Part shown: piece after piece, positions 15,798 to 23,954 of the stretch | How the letters are laid out: every line of letters begins with the position of its first letter | Numbering within the stretch: position 1 is the first letter of the stretch | Assembly (NCBI RefSeq): GCF_003369795.1 | Contig: NZ_CP026730.1 | Location: 7,059,001-7,123,000 of the forward strand | DNA from: Streptomyces sp. CB09001 | GTDB lineage: Bacteria > Actinomycetota > Actinomycetes > Streptomycetales > Streptomycetaceae | Length of the DNA stretch: 64,000 nucleotides | Direction of reading: 5' to 3' | Translations under genes and position numbers: made by a program | Notes under the pieces: model-generated | What the model was told of the DNA's origin: nothing | Seen by the model: the letters and a program-made list of their open reading frames with translations, nothing else | The model's database searches: none

Positions 15798-17471
15798 ATG
15801 GATGCCGACGTCATCGTGGTCGGAGCGGGTCTGGCGGGCCTGGTCGCGGCCCACGAGCTGACCAGCCGGGGCAGGAGAGTCGCCCTGGTGGACCAGGAGA
15901 ACGCGGCCAACCTCGGCGGGCAGGCCTTCTGGTCCTTCGGCGGTCTCTTCCTGGTCGACTCCCCGGAGCAGCGGCGGCTCGGCGTCAAGGACTCCCTCGA
16001 CCTGGCCTGGAACGACTGGCAGGGCAGCGCAGGCTTCGACCGGACCGAGGACGAGGACTCCTGGTCGGTGCGCTGGGCACGGGCGTACGTCGAGTGGGCG
16101 GCGGGGGAGAAGCGGTCCTGGCTGGCCGGGCACGGCATCACCTTCCTGCCCACCGTCGGCTGGGCCGAGCGCGGCGACCTCAGGGCGGGCGGGCACGGCA
16201 ACTCCGTACCCCGCTTCCACATCGCCTGGGGCACCGGCACGGGGGTCGTCGAGCCCTTCGTGCGGTACGCGAAGCAGGCCGCGCGCGACGGACTGCTCAC
16301 CTTCCACCACCGCCACCGCGTCGACCACCTGGTCGTCGAGGACGGCTCCGCGCGCGGGGTGCGCGGCACGGTCCTCGCCCCGGACGACTCACCGCGCGGC
16401 GTCGCCTCCAACCGCGACGCGGCCGGCGAGTTCGAACTCACCGCGCGTGCCGTGATCGTCACCTCCGGCGGCATCGGCGCCGACCACGACATCGTCCGCC
16501 GCCACTGGCCCGAGCGTCTGGGCACCCCGCCCGCCGAGATGGTCACCGGCGTCCCCGCCTACGTCGACGGACGGATGCTCGACATCAGCGCCGAGGCGGG
16601 CGCCCGCCTGGTCAACCGGGACCGGATGTGGCACTACACCGAGGGCGTGCGCAACTGGGACCCGATCTGGCCCGGCCACGGCATCCGCATCCTGCCCGGA
16701 CCGTCCTCGATGTGGTTCGACGCGCTGGGACGCCGGCTGCCCGAGCCGTACCTGCCCGGCTACGACACCCTCGGCACCCTGCGCCACCTGCGCACGGCCG
16801 AGGGTCTCGCGGAGCACGACCACTCCTGGTTCGTCCTCACCCAGAAGATCGTCGAGAAGGAGTTCGCGCTCTCCGGCTCCGAGCAGAACCCCGACATCAC
16901 CGCCAAGAACCGCGCCGGCTTCCTGCGCGAACGCCTGCTCGGCAAGGGAGCCCCGGCCCCGGTGGACGCGTTCCTGCGCCACGGCGCCGACTTCGTGACC
17001 GCGCCGAACCTGGAGCAACTGGTGGAGAAGATGAACCGGTTGACCGACGAGCCGCTCCTGGAGGCCGCCGCGCTCCGGCGCCAGATCGAGGCCCGCGACC
17101 TCCAACTGGCCAACCCGTACGCCAAGGACGCCCAGGTGCAGGGCATTCGCAACGCCCGCCGCTACATCGGCGACCGCCTCGGCCGCGTCGCCACCCCGCA
17201 CCGGATCCTCGACCCGGCCGCGGGCCCGCTGATCGGCGTCAAGCTGCACATCCTCACCCGCAAGACCCTCGGCGGCATCCAGACCGACCTGGACTCCCGC
17301 GCCCTGGGCGCCGACGGCACCCCGGTCGAGGGCCTGTACGCGGCCGGCGAGGTGGCCGGCTTCGGCGGGGGAGGGGTGCACGGGTACAACGCGCTGGAGG
17401 GCACCTTCCTCGGCGGCTGCCTGTTCTCCGGCCGGGCGGCGGGCCGGGCCGCGGCACGGCAGACCGCCTGA
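15798..17471 (+). CDS. FAD-binding dehydrogenase, KstD/fumarate-reductase-like
   Basis: The 557-residue flavoprotein begins with a Rossmann FAD site VVGAGLAGLVAAHEL and contains a second FAD-contact region near the C-terminus (GLYAAGEVAGFGGGGVHG, then NALEGTFLGGC). The family includes 3-ketosteroid dehydrogenases and fumarate-reductase flavoprotein subunits. Typical features are GGQAFWSFGGLF early and TLGGIQTDLDSRAL late. AGGAAGGGA precedes the ATG. No Tat or Sec signal is seen, so it is cytosolic. The substrate is unknown; steroid-like or alicyclic ketones are candidates. It follows the tetR gene in a likely operon. Confidence 0.88.
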   Translation: MDADVIVVGAGLAGLVAAHELTSRGRRVALVDQENAANLGGQAFWSFGGLFLVDSPEQRRLGVKDSLDLAWNDWQGSAGFDRTEDEDSWSVRWARAYVEWAAGEKRSWLAGHGITFLPTVGWAERGDLRAGGHGNSVPRFHIAWGTGTGVVEPFVRYAKQAARDGLLTFHHRHRVDHLVVEDGSARGVRGTVLAPDDSPRGVASNRDAAGEFELTARAVIVTSGGIGADHDIVRRHWPERLGTPPAEMVTGVPAYVDGRMLDISAEAGARLVNRDRMWHYTEGVRNWDPIWPGHGIRILPGPSSMWFDALGRRLPEPYLPGYDTLGTLRHLRTAEGLAEHDHSWFVLTQKIVEKEFALSGSEQNPDITAKNRAGFLRERLLGKGAPAPVDAFLRHGADFVTAPNLEQLVEKMNRLTDEPLLEAAALRRQIEARDLQLANPYAKDAQVQGIRNARRYIGDRLGRVATPHRILDPAAGPLIGVKLHILTRKTLGGIQTDLDSRALGADGTPVEGLYAAGEVAGFGGGGVHGYNALEGTFLGGCLFSGRAAGRAAARQTA

Positions 17472-17508
17472 GCGGCGGCCCCGCCGGCCGACCGCTCCGC
17501 GCCGCTCA
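17469..17508. terminator. Bidirectional stem-loop between convergent genes
   Basis: TGAGCGGCG and CGCCGCTCA form a 9-bp stem around a 22-base GC-rich loop. The stop codons of the flavoprotein gene and of the opposite DUF488 gene are the ends of the two arms and pair with each other, as in the hairpin at 12293. Confidence 0.5.
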
Positions 17509-17859
17509 CCCCTCGTCGAGGAGGCGGAGCAGCACGGAGGCGTGGCTCTCGCCGGGCGACCTGGCCGCGGTCAGCAGCGTCACGTCGCCCGCCTCGGCCA
17601 GTTCCCGTACCCGGTCGAGGAGTTCGCTCGCCTCCGGGGCGGTCAGCTCCGCCTCGTACCGGCGCGCGAACTCCTCGTACGAGCGCTCGCCCGCGTGGTA
17701 CCAGCGGCGCAGCTCGGTCGACGGGGTGAGCTCCTTGGGCCACTCGTCCACCCGCGCCGCGTCCTTCGACACACCCCGGGGCCACAGCCGGTCCACCAGG
17801 ACCCGTACCCCGTCCTCCGGCTCCGGCGGGTCGTAGACGCGGCGCACGCGCACGCTCAT
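17506..17859 (-). CDS. DUF488 family protein
   Basis: The 117-residue protein matches the DUF488 family of small cytosolic proteins: RVYDPPEPEDGVRVLVDRLWPRG (in two parts RVYDPPEPEDG and VRVLVDRLWPRG), the aromatic stretch ELRRWYHAGERSYEEFARRY and the end VTLLTAARSPGESHASVL. The conserved Arg-Leu-Trp-Pro-Arg-Gly motif is intact. The ATG at 17859 gives the usual short N-terminus. It lies 62 bases upstream of the end of the Wbl gene's region and points the same way, but the gap includes a possible separate promoter. The function is unknown. Confidence 0.85.
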   Translation of the reverse strand: MSVRVRRVYDPPEPEDGVRVLVDRLWPRGVSKDAARVDEWPKELTPSTELRRWYHAGERSYEEFARRYEAELTAPEASELLDRVRELAEAGDVTLLTAARSPGESHASVLLRLLDEG

Positions 17860-17920
17860 GGCGGTCCTCCCACGGCCGACGACGATCCCGCCGGCCCATG
17901 TCCGGCGGGGGCGCCCGGCA

Positions 17921-18172
17921 TCAGCCGGACCTCCGGCGAGCGGCCTCGCGCCGCTTGAGCGCCCGGCGTTCGAGCTCGCTGGTGCCGCCCCAGACACCGA
18001 TGGTCTGCCCGGTGTCGAGCGCCCAGCGCAGACACTGCTCCCGGACCGGACAGGTCCGGCAGACCGCCTTCGCCTGCTCGGTCTGCAAAGCGGCCGGGCC
18101 GGTGGTGCCGATCGGGAAGAAGAGGTCGGGGTCCTCCGTCCGGCATGCGGCGTGTTCGCGCCAGTTGTCCAT
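17921..18172 (-). CDS. WhiB-like (Wbl) iron-sulfur transcription factor
   Basis: The 83-residue protein has the four conserved cysteines that hold a 4Fe-4S cluster (HAACRTED, then AVCRTCPVREQC), the GVWGG turn and a basic C-terminal ELERRALKRREAARRR for DNA contact. Wbl proteins are redox- or NO-sensitive partners of the main sigma factor. I chose the ATG at 18172 because AGGTGA lies 5 bases upstream; a GTG at 18181 would add three residues but has no good ribosome site. A short upstream reading frame ends in the ribosome-binding region (see findings). It is closest in look to WblE-type proteins, but I do not assign it. Confidence 0.9.
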   Translation of the reverse strand: MDNWREHAACRTEDPDLFFPIGTTGPAALQTEQAKAVCRTCPVREQCLRWALDTGQTIGVWGGTSELERRALKRREAARRRSG

Positions 18173-18177
18173 CAAAG

Positions 18178-18213
18178 TCACCTGCGATCGGTATCGTTCG
18201 CGCCCTCGTGCAT
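18178..18213 (-). other. Possible 11-codon upstream reading frame before the Wbl gene
   Basis: An ATG at 18213 with GGAG 6 bases upstream opens a frame coding for MHEGANDTDRR. Its TGA lies within the AGGTGA ribosome site of the Wbl gene, and the Wbl ATG starts 5 bases later. It could couple or tune Wbl translation. It is short, so chance is possible. Confidence 0.4.
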
Positions 18214-18289
18214 GGCTTACTCCGTTGCGGGTGACCTGTCGACCGCGGGGCGAAACCGGCGCGGCTCCGACGGTCGCCCGGGCCGGCCG

Positions 18290-19204
18290 CTACCGCCCGA
18301 GCGCCTCGGCCGCCGTCGCCGTCACCGCGTCCGCCACCGCGGCCAGGGCCGGGGAGTCGAGCTTCCACTGCTGCCAGTGGAGCGTGACGTCCACCGCCAG
18401 GTCCGGGGCGAAGACGACGAGCCGGCCGGTGCGCAGCAGGGGCTCCGCCTGTGGCTGGGGCACCATGCCCCAGCCGAGCCCGGCGGCGACGGCCTCGACG
18501 AAGCCCTCCGAGGTCGGCACGTAGTGCCGCGCGGCGCTCGCACCGTCGAGCCCGAGCCGCCGCGCGAAGGCGTCCTGGAAGTCGTCCCGCCGGTCGAAGA
18601 CCACCACGGGAGCCCCGGCGACCACCTCGTGCGGCGGCCCCGCCAGATGGCGGGCGGCGAGGTCCGCGGTGGCGCAGGGGAGATAGCGCATCCGGCCCAG
18701 CGCCCGGACCGTGCAGCCGGGAACCGGTTCGGGCGACGACGTCACCGCGGCCATCACCACGCCCTCCCGCAGCAGCGTCGCCGTGTGGCCCTCGTCCTCG
18801 CGGCGCAGTTCGAAGCAGAGCGCGGGCTCCGGGGGAAGACGGGTGAGGGCGGGCAGGAACCAGGTCGCCAGGGAGTCCGCGTTCACCGCCACCGACACCC
18901 GGGTCGGCTCGCCCGCCCCGCGCAGGCCCAGCTCGGCCGAGGCGTCCCGCTCCAGCCGCGCCACCTGGCGGGCCAGCCGCACCAGCACGGCACCGGAGTC
19001 CGTCGCCCGCACCGGCTTGGTGCGCAGCAGCAGCACCCGGCCGGTGCGCTGCTCCAGCGCCTTCACCCGCTGGCTCACCGCGGACGGCGTCACGTGCAGG
19101 GCGGCGGCGGCCGCGTCGAACGTCCCCTCGTCCACCACTGCCAGCAGGGTGCGCACGTGGTCCAGCGGCAGATCCGCGAGGGCCGGCGCACAGGCCGGCG
19201 TCAT
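18290..19204 (-). CDS. LysR-family regulator, LysG/ArgP type
   Basis: The 304-residue protein has an N-terminal winged HTH (about 14-72: LDHVRTLLAVVDEGTFDAAA, then ALHVTPSAVSQRVKALEQRTG) and a LysR effector domain. It lies head-to-head with a LysE-type exporter, the classic arrangement of LysG-LysE or ArgP-ArgO, in which the regulator senses lysine, arginine or another basic amino acid. The 77-base gap between the two contains a 24-bp near-palindrome. GTG or ATG starts inside are possible, but the ATG at 19204 keeps the full HTH. It is probably an activator of the exporter gene. Confidence 0.9.
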   Translation of the reverse strand: MTPACAPALADLPLDHVRTLLAVVDEGTFDAAAAALHVTPSAVSQRVKALEQRTGRVLLLRTKPVRATDSGAVLVRLARQVARLERDASAELGLRGAGEPTRVSVAVNADSLATWFLPALTRLPPEPALCFELRREDEGHTATLLREGVVMAAVTSSPEPVPGCTVRALGRMRYLPCATADLAARHLAGPPHEVVAGAPVVVFDRRDDFQDAFARRLGLDGASAARHYVPTSEGFVEAVAAGLGWGMVPQPQAEPLLRTGRLVVFAPDLAVDVTLHWQQWKLDSPALAAVADAVTATAAEALGR

Positions 19205-19220
19205 GTCGTCATCACGACGG

Positions 19221-19244
19221 CTAATGATACGTAAGAATCCTTAG
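19221..19244. promoter_or_regulatory. Near-palindromic operator between lysG-type and lysE-type genes
   Basis: This 24-base sequence from CTAATG to CCTTAG equals its reverse complement at 18 of 24 bases (nine of twelve per arm), with CTAA and TTAG ends. It is the expected binding site of the LysR-type regulator and sits between the two divergent start codons. Confidence 0.55.
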
Positions 19245-19281
19245 CTGTACGTCCGGTGATCGCCCGCTTAGCGTCGAGGAC

Positions 19282-19896
19282 ATGAACAACGCGCTCACGG
19301 CGGCCGCCGCCGGTTTCGGGACCGGCCTCTCGCTCATCGTCGCCATCGGCGCCCAGAACGCCTTCGTCCTGCGTCAGGGGGTCCGCCGCGACGCGGTGCT
19401 CGCCGTGGTCGGCATCTGCGCGCTGTCCGACGCCGTGCTCATCGCCCTGGGCGTCGGCGGGGTCGGCGCCGTGGTGGTGGCCTGGCCGGGCGCGCTGACC
19501 GCCGTCGGCTGGATCGGCGGCGCCTTCCTGCTCTGCTACGGAGCCCTGGCCGCCCGGCGGGTGTTCCGGCCGTCCGGTGCGCTGCGGGCGGACGGCGACG
19601 CCGCGGGCTCGCGCCGCCGGGCCGTGCTCACCTGCCTGGCGCTGACCTGGCTCAACCCGCACGTCTACCTCGACACCGTGTTCCTGCTGGGCTCCGTCGC
19701 CGCCGACCGCGGGCCGCTGCGCTGGACCTTCGGCCTCGGAGCCGCCGCCGCCAGCCTGGTCTGGTTCGCCGCGCTCGGCTTCGGCGCCCGCCACCTCGGC
19801 CGCTTCCTGGCCCGGCCCGCGGCCTGGCGGGTCCTCGACGGCCTGGTGGCCGCCACCATGATCGTCCTCGGCGTCTCACTCGTCGCCGGGGCCTGA
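19282..19896 (+). CDS. lysE: LysE/ArgO-family amino acid exporter
   Basis: The 204-residue membrane protein has about five or six hydrophobic segments and family motifs: GLSLIVAIGAQNAFVLRQG near the N-terminus, WIGGAFLLCYGALAARR in the middle and LTWLNPHVYLDTVFLLGS later. LysE/ArgO exporters expel lysine, arginine or analogues by proton antiport. It is divergent from its LysG/ArgP-type regulator. The exact substrate (Lys, Arg or a toxic analogue) cannot be read from the sequence. Confidence 0.92.
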   Translation: MNNALTAAAAGFGTGLSLIVAIGAQNAFVLRQGVRRDAVLAVVGICALSDAVLIALGVGGVGAVVVAWPGALTAVGWIGGAFLLCYGALAARRVFRPSGALRADGDAAGSRRRAVLTCLALTWLNPHVYLDTVFLLGSVAADRGPLRWTFGLGAAAASLVWFAALGFGARHLGRFLARPAAWRVLDGLVAATMIVLGVSLVAGA

Positions 19897-19970
19897 CCGG
19901 ACCTGAACCCGAACACAGCTGCGATAGTGATCCCCGCAGCCGAAAGATGTACCGAGCATGCAGGAAGCGC

Positions 19971-21281
19971 GTGGACACGAGCGAGAGCAACAGTGAGAGC
20001 GGCACCGAACCGGGCGCGAAGGCCCCGGCGCCGGACGGGACCCGGCAGCGCGGATGGCGCCGCTGGGCCATGGACACCCGGCCCCTGCGCCGCCCGGCCT
20101 ACCGCAGGCTGTGGTCCTCGACCATCGTCACGGCCGTCGGCAGCCAGCTCACCGCCGTCGCCGTACCCAAGCAGATCTACGACATCACCGGCTCCTCCGC
20201 GTGGGTCGGCGCCGCGAGCCTCGCCGGTCTGCTGCCGCTCATCGTCTTCGCGCTGTGGGGCGGCGCGGTGGCCGACACCATGGACCGCCGCAAGCTGCTG
20301 CTGATCACCAACACCGGCATCGCGGTGACCTCGCTGCTCTTCTGGATACAGGCGGTGACCGGCATGGCGTCGGTGGCCGCGCTGATGCTGCTGCTCGCGC
20401 TGCAGCAGGCCTTCTGGGGCCTCAACGCCCCGGCCCGCAACGCCTCCATCGCCCGTCTGGTGCCCGAGGACGAGCTGCCCGCCGCCAACGCCCTCGGCTC
20501 CACCGTCATGCAGACCGGGCAGGTGGTCGGCCCGCTGCTCGCCGGTGCGCTGATCCCGGTGATCGGACTGCCCGAGCTGTACCTGATCGACGCGCTGGCC
20601 CTGTGCGTCACCGTGTGGGCGGTCCACCGGCTCCCCGCGCTGCCGCCACTCGCGGGCACGGCGGTCCGGCGCGCGGGCGTGCGCGAGGTGGTGGCCGGCT
20701 TCCGCTACATCGCCGGGCACAAGGTGCTGCTGCTGTCCTTCCTGGCCGACATCGTCGCCATGGTGTTCGGCATGCCCCGCGCCCTGTTCCCGCAGCTCGC
20801 CGCCGAGACGTACGCCCCGTACGGCGAAGGGCTGGCGCTCGGTCTGCTGTTCGCGGCGATCCCCATCGGCGCGGTGGCCGGCGGACTGTTCTCCGGCACC
20901 TTCTCGCGGGCCCGCCGGCACGGCTGGATGGTGATCGGCGCGGTCGTCGTCTGGGGGGCCGCCATCACCGGCTTCGGGCTCAGCGGCAGTCTGTGGCTCG
21001 CGGTCGCCTTCCTGGTCGTGGCCGGTGTCGCCGACATGGTCTCCATGGTGTTCCGCGGGGCGATCCTGCTGTCCGCCGCGACCGACGAGATGCGCGGGCG
21101 CATGCAGGGCGTGTTCACCGTCGTCGTGGCGGGCGGCCCGCGGCTGGCCGACGTCCTGCACGGCGGCGCGGGCTCCGCCTTCGGGGCCCGGGAGGCCGTG
21201 GCCGGCGGCGGTCTGCTCGTCGTGGCCGTGATGCTGGCCCTGGCCGTCGCGATGCCCGCGCTGCGCCGCTACCGCGTCTGA
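19971..21281 (+). CDS. MFS exporter, EntS-like
   Basis: The 436-residue transporter has about 12 membrane segments in two halves and the EntS-type opening PLRRPAYRRLWSSTIVTAVG, with DTMDRRKLLL as the conserved cytoplasmic loop. The N-terminal 25 residues are hydrophilic. I chose the GTG at 19971 because AGGAAG precedes it; an ATG at 19947 has a poorer ribosome site. The family includes enterobactin and macrolide exporters. No siderophore genes are nearby, so the substrate is unknown. Confidence 0.85.
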   Translation: MDTSESNSESGTEPGAKAPAPDGTRQRGWRRWAMDTRPLRRPAYRRLWSSTIVTAVGSQLTAVAVPKQIYDITGSSAWVGAASLAGLLPLIVFALWGGAVADTMDRRKLLLITNTGIAVTSLLFWIQAVTGMASVAALMLLLALQQAFWGLNAPARNASIARLVPEDELPAANALGSTVMQTGQVVGPLLAGALIPVIGLPELYLIDALALCVTVWAVHRLPALPPLAGTAVRRAGVREVVAGFRYIAGHKVLLLSFLADIVAMVFGMPRALFPQLAAETYAPYGEGLALGLLFAAIPIGAVAGGLFSGTFSRARRHGWMVIGAVVVWGAAITGFGLSGSLWLAVAFLVVAGVADMVSMVFRGAILLSAATDEMRGRMQGVFTVVVAGGPRLADVLHGGAGSAFGAREAVAGGGLLVVAVMLALAVAMPALRRYRV

Positions 21282-21283
21282 CG

Positions 21284-21302
21284 GCGGCTCACAGCGAGCC
21301 GC
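21284..21302. terminator. Hairpin at convergent gene ends
   Basis: GCGGCTC and GAGCCGC form a 7-bp stem with a 5-base loop, between the MFS stop (21279-21281) and the cNMP gene, whose stop (21289-21291) lies in the stem and loop. A likely shared terminator. Confidence 0.4.
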
Positions 21303-21744
21303 GCCCGTGCAGCGCGTAGTGCTCCATGAGCCGGCCCCTGGTGGACTCCAGCCGGTGCGCGAGGATCTCCGCGACCGACCGCACCAGCACGATGCCCAGC
21401 TGCGGGTCCCGCTCGCACAGGTCGAGCACCGCGGCCGCGTCGAACTCGTACGCGCGCACCGGGCTGAACGCCTCGGCGCCGAAGTCCCACTCGTAGGGCG
21501 GGAACAGCCAGGACCAGCCGAGCAGGTCGCCCACGCCGAGACTGGCGACCGTGACCCGCTGCAGGGACGTCACCTGCTGGGTCAGGGAGACCGCGCCGGA
21601 GCGGATGACCCAGAAACGGTCCGCCCCGCCACCCGCCTCGAAGATCCGGTCGTCCTCCGGGAAGGAGACCTCCTGGGCCAGCTCCATCAGCCGCGCGCGC
21701 TGGGGGAGGGGGAGGGCGTTCAGGAGTTTGATCGCTTTGGTCAT
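21289..21744 (-). CDS. Stand-alone cyclic-nucleotide-binding domain protein
   Basis: The 151-residue protein has a CRP-type cNMP-binding beta-roll (ELAQEVSFPEDDRIFEAG, FWVIRSGAVSLTQQV, LGVGDLLGWSWLFP) but no helix-turn-helix and no enzyme domain. The usual cAMP phosphate-binding RxAxV arginine stretch is not clear. It may act as a sensor subunit that binds another protein. The ATG at 21744 has GAGGAG about 11 bases upstream. It is monocistronic. Similar lone proteins are common in Streptomyces, with no defined role. Confidence 0.82.
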   Translation of the reverse strand: MTKAIKLLNALPLPQRARLMELAQEVSFPEDDRIFEAGGGADRFWVIRSGAVSLTQQVTSLQRVTVASLGVGDLLGWSWLFPPYEWDFGAEAFSPVRAYEFDAAAVLDLCERDPQLGIVLVRSVAEILAHRLESTRGRLMEHYALHGRGSL

Positions 21745-22057
21745 GGCACGGGGCTCCTCGCCGGCGATTCGGTTCCGGGGCTTTCCCTATGTCCATTTCA
21801 GTCGCTGTCGCCGTGCTGAGCACCTCGGCGGACGGCGGGATCCGGTACGGATTCCGTGCCGGAACCGGGGACGGGAGCGCGCGGGCATGAAAAAGCCCTG
21901 GCCGGACGGGGGAGGCCGGCCAGGGCCGTAAGCGGTGACCGCGGAGGACATTTCGGTCGACTCCGTCGCCACGTATGGATGAACGCTAAACCATCTCCGG
22001 GTGTTCCGCGAAACCGACACCGCGACACGTGACCCGTTTCACTCATCGGGCCCCCGC
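21745..22057. other. Intergenic region, 313 bases
   Basis: No convincing gene is present. It contains one strong terminator facing left (21890-21926) and must hold the promoter of the lone cNMP-binding gene, which I could not place. A 14-codon frame at 21889 is inside the terminator and is not counted as a gene. Confidence 0.6.
21890..21926 (-). terminator. Intrinsic terminator of the fold-I PLP enzyme gene
   Basis: GCCCTGGCCGG and CCGGCCAGGGC form an 11-bp perfect stem with a 10-base loop. On the minus strand the stem is followed by five Ts (A5 at 21890-21894 here). It lies about 130 bases after the PLP enzyme gene stop at 22058. Confidence 0.75.
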
Positions 22058-23536
22058 TCAGGCACCGTGTTCCGCGACGACCCTGACGGTCTCCAGTGCC
22101 GGATCGGTCGGATCGGGGAGGTACATTCCCGCCTCCAGGCCGCTGCGCAGATAGCGCAGGACCGGCTCGGCCAGCCGCTCACCGGGCAGCACGGCCGGAA
22201 TGCCGGGCGGATACGGAGTGATCATCTCCGCCGCGACCCGGCCGGCGGCCCGGTCCAGGGGTACATCCTCGGTGGGGCCGAAGAACGCGTCCCGGGGCAA
22301 GCACGTCTGAGGCATCCGCAGCTCGGCCGGCGACGGCACCTCGACGCGCGCAGCGGACCCCAGACCCGGGGCGGCGCGGGCGAGGTCCTTCAGGGCGGTG
22401 AGCAGTTCCCCGGCGGTCTCCCGGTCGTCGCCGTGGGTGATCTGCGCCCCGATGCGGCGGTGGTCGGTGATGTGGGCGATCACACCGCGGTGCTCCCGCA
22501 GCCAGTCCGCCGCCCGGAAGCCCGAGACGCCGAGCCCGTCGAGGTCGATGACGACCGGCAGCGGATCGAAACCGTGGGCCAACCCCGGACCGCAGAAGTC
22601 GTCGCGGTCGTTGACGTGCATGCCCTCGATCTCCTCGACGGCCGTCCGGACACCGGCCACCAGCTCCAGCGCGCCGCTCATCAGCTCCTGCCCGCCGAGT
22701 GCCATCTGGCGGCGCCAGCCGTCGAGACCGGCGAAGATCAGCACCGACGGGCTGGTGGTGCTCAGCAGGTCGGCGCGCATACCGAGCAGTTCGGGCGGCA
22801 CCAGGTCGCCGCGCAGGTGGAACACCGATCCCTGTTCGAGACCGCTGCCCATCTTGTGGATGCTGGTCACGCAGATGTCGGCGCCCGCGTCCATCGCCCA
22901 GGACGGCAGATCCGGGTGGAAGGGCAGATGCGCCCCCCACGCCTCGTCGACGATCAGCGGCAGCGAGCGGCGGTGGCAGACCTCGGCGACGGCCCGCAGA
23001 TCGGCGCTCGCACCGTACGGCGTCGGGCTGGTGACCAGGGCACCCCTGGCGTCGGGATGCGCCGTGAACGCCTCCTCGAACGACTCGGCGGACGGCGGGT
23101 GGGCCAGATGCCGTTCCGCGTCCCAGCGCGGCTCCACCCACACCGGCTCGATGCCGGACAGGATCAGCCCCGAGACCACGGACTTGTGGGCGTCCCGGCC
23201 GATCAGCAGCTTCTCGTGCGGCCCCGCCACCGCCAGCATCGCCGCCTTCACCGACAGGGAACTCCCGCAGGTCGAGAAGAACGTGTGATCGGCGTGCACG
23301 GCGTCCGCCATCAGCTGCTGGGCGCGCTCCAGCACCCGTCCCCGGGTGAGCCGGTCGTCGAGTCCGGCCGTCGCCAGCACGTCCCCGTGGAAGACGGCGT
23401 CACCCAGCACCTCGCGCACCGCGGGGTCCGCCCCGCGCGCCTGCTTGTGCCCGGGTGGCGTGAAGGACAGCCGTCCCGCACGGCGGTATTCGACGAGGGC
23501 TTCCAGGACCGGTGCTCGGCGGTGGTCGACTGTCAT
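22058..23536 (-). CDS. Orn/Lys/Arg decarboxylase-type PLP enzyme
   Basis: The 492-residue protein belongs to the major-domain (fold I) Orn/Lys/Arg decarboxylase family. The PLP-binding lysine is in VTSIHKMGSGLEQGS, the aspartate in IVDEAWGAH, and SCGSSLSVKAA-like STCGSSLSVKAAML binds the cofactor phosphate. The N-terminus RLSFTPPGHKQARG is characteristic. It lacks the N-terminal wing domain of the inducible bacterial decarboxylases, as in the shorter Bacillus SpeA/Cad-type proteins, so arginine, lysine or ornithine are candidates. The ATG at 23536 starts 29 bases past the small gene upstream, so they are probably co-transcribed. Confidence 0.87.
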   Translation of the reverse strand: MTVDHRRAPVLEALVEYRRAGRLSFTPPGHKQARGADPAVREVLGDAVFHGDVLATAGLDDRLTRGRVLERAQQLMADAVHADHTFFSTCGSSLSVKAAMLAVAGPHEKLLIGRDAHKSVVSGLILSGIEPVWVEPRWDAERHLAHPPSAESFEEAFTAHPDARGALVTSPTPYGASADLRAVAEVCHRRSLPLIVDEAWGAHLPFHPDLPSWAMDAGADICVTSIHKMGSGLEQGSVFHLRGDLVPPELLGMRADLLSTTSPSVLIFAGLDGWRRQMALGGQELMSGALELVAGVRTAVEEIEGMHVNDRDDFCGPGLAHGFDPLPVVIDLDGLGVSGFRAADWLREHRGVIAHITDHRRIGAQITHGDDRETAGELLTALKDLARAAPGLGSAARVEVPSPAELRMPQTCLPRDAFFGPTEDVPLDRAAGRVAAEMITPYPPGIPAVLPGERLAEPVLRYLRSGLEAGMYLPDPTDPALETVRVVAEHGA

Positions 23537-23565
23537 GCCGCCCCGGTTTCCCGTCCGGCGCCGTG

Positions 23566-23799
23566 TCAATCCGCCGGCGATCGCCGGTCCGCGTTCCGGC
23601 CCGGAGTCAGCACCTCGTCCAGCACCCGCAGCACCGCCTCGTACGCCACGGTCCGTACCGCGGCCTCCCGGGAGCCCTCCGGGTCGGTCGACCGCAGCGC
23701 CTCGCTGCGCGCCCGCCAGCTCCGGCCCTCCTCCAGCGCGCAGCTCCTCGCGCGGTGCATCCGGCGCAGTAGTTCGTCCGCGTCCACAACATCCGTCAT
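23566..23799 (-). CDS. Small conserved Streptomyces-type protein, unknown
   Basis: The 77-residue protein is Arg- and Glu-rich and probably all-helical (MTDVVDADELLRRMHRARS, then AVRTVAYEAVLRVLDEVL). I recall similar short proteins in Streptomyces but know no function. The ATG at 23799 has GCGGAG just upstream; an in-frame ATG further 5' would add 16 residues of poor composition. It precedes the PLP decarboxylase-type gene by 29 bases on the same strand. Confidence 0.6.
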   Translation of the reverse strand: MTDVVDADELLRRMHRARSCALEEGRSWRARSEALRSTDPEGSREAAVRTVAYEAVLRVLDEVLTPGRNADRRSPAD

Positions 23800-23954
23800 G
23801 CACTCCGCGTACCCCCACAGGGCGTCCGGATGGCCCTTGGGCCGCACGGAGGACCGGAGGTTTGCCCCTACCGGCAGAGGTCAGCCGAAGGTGACGGGCC
23901 GCACGGCGCGCGCAGGGCCGAACCGGACCGTCCGACCGACCAGGGAGCTGACCG

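Noticed and set aside
21889..21933. 14-codon frame MKKPWPDGGGRPGP
   Set aside because: It is made by the terminator hairpin and its A-run; no ribosome site or conservation is visible.
23809..23814. GGGTAC (minus strand) before the 77-residue gene as a SigB-type -10
   Set aside because: The -35 does not fit at the required distance and the leader would be essentially absent.
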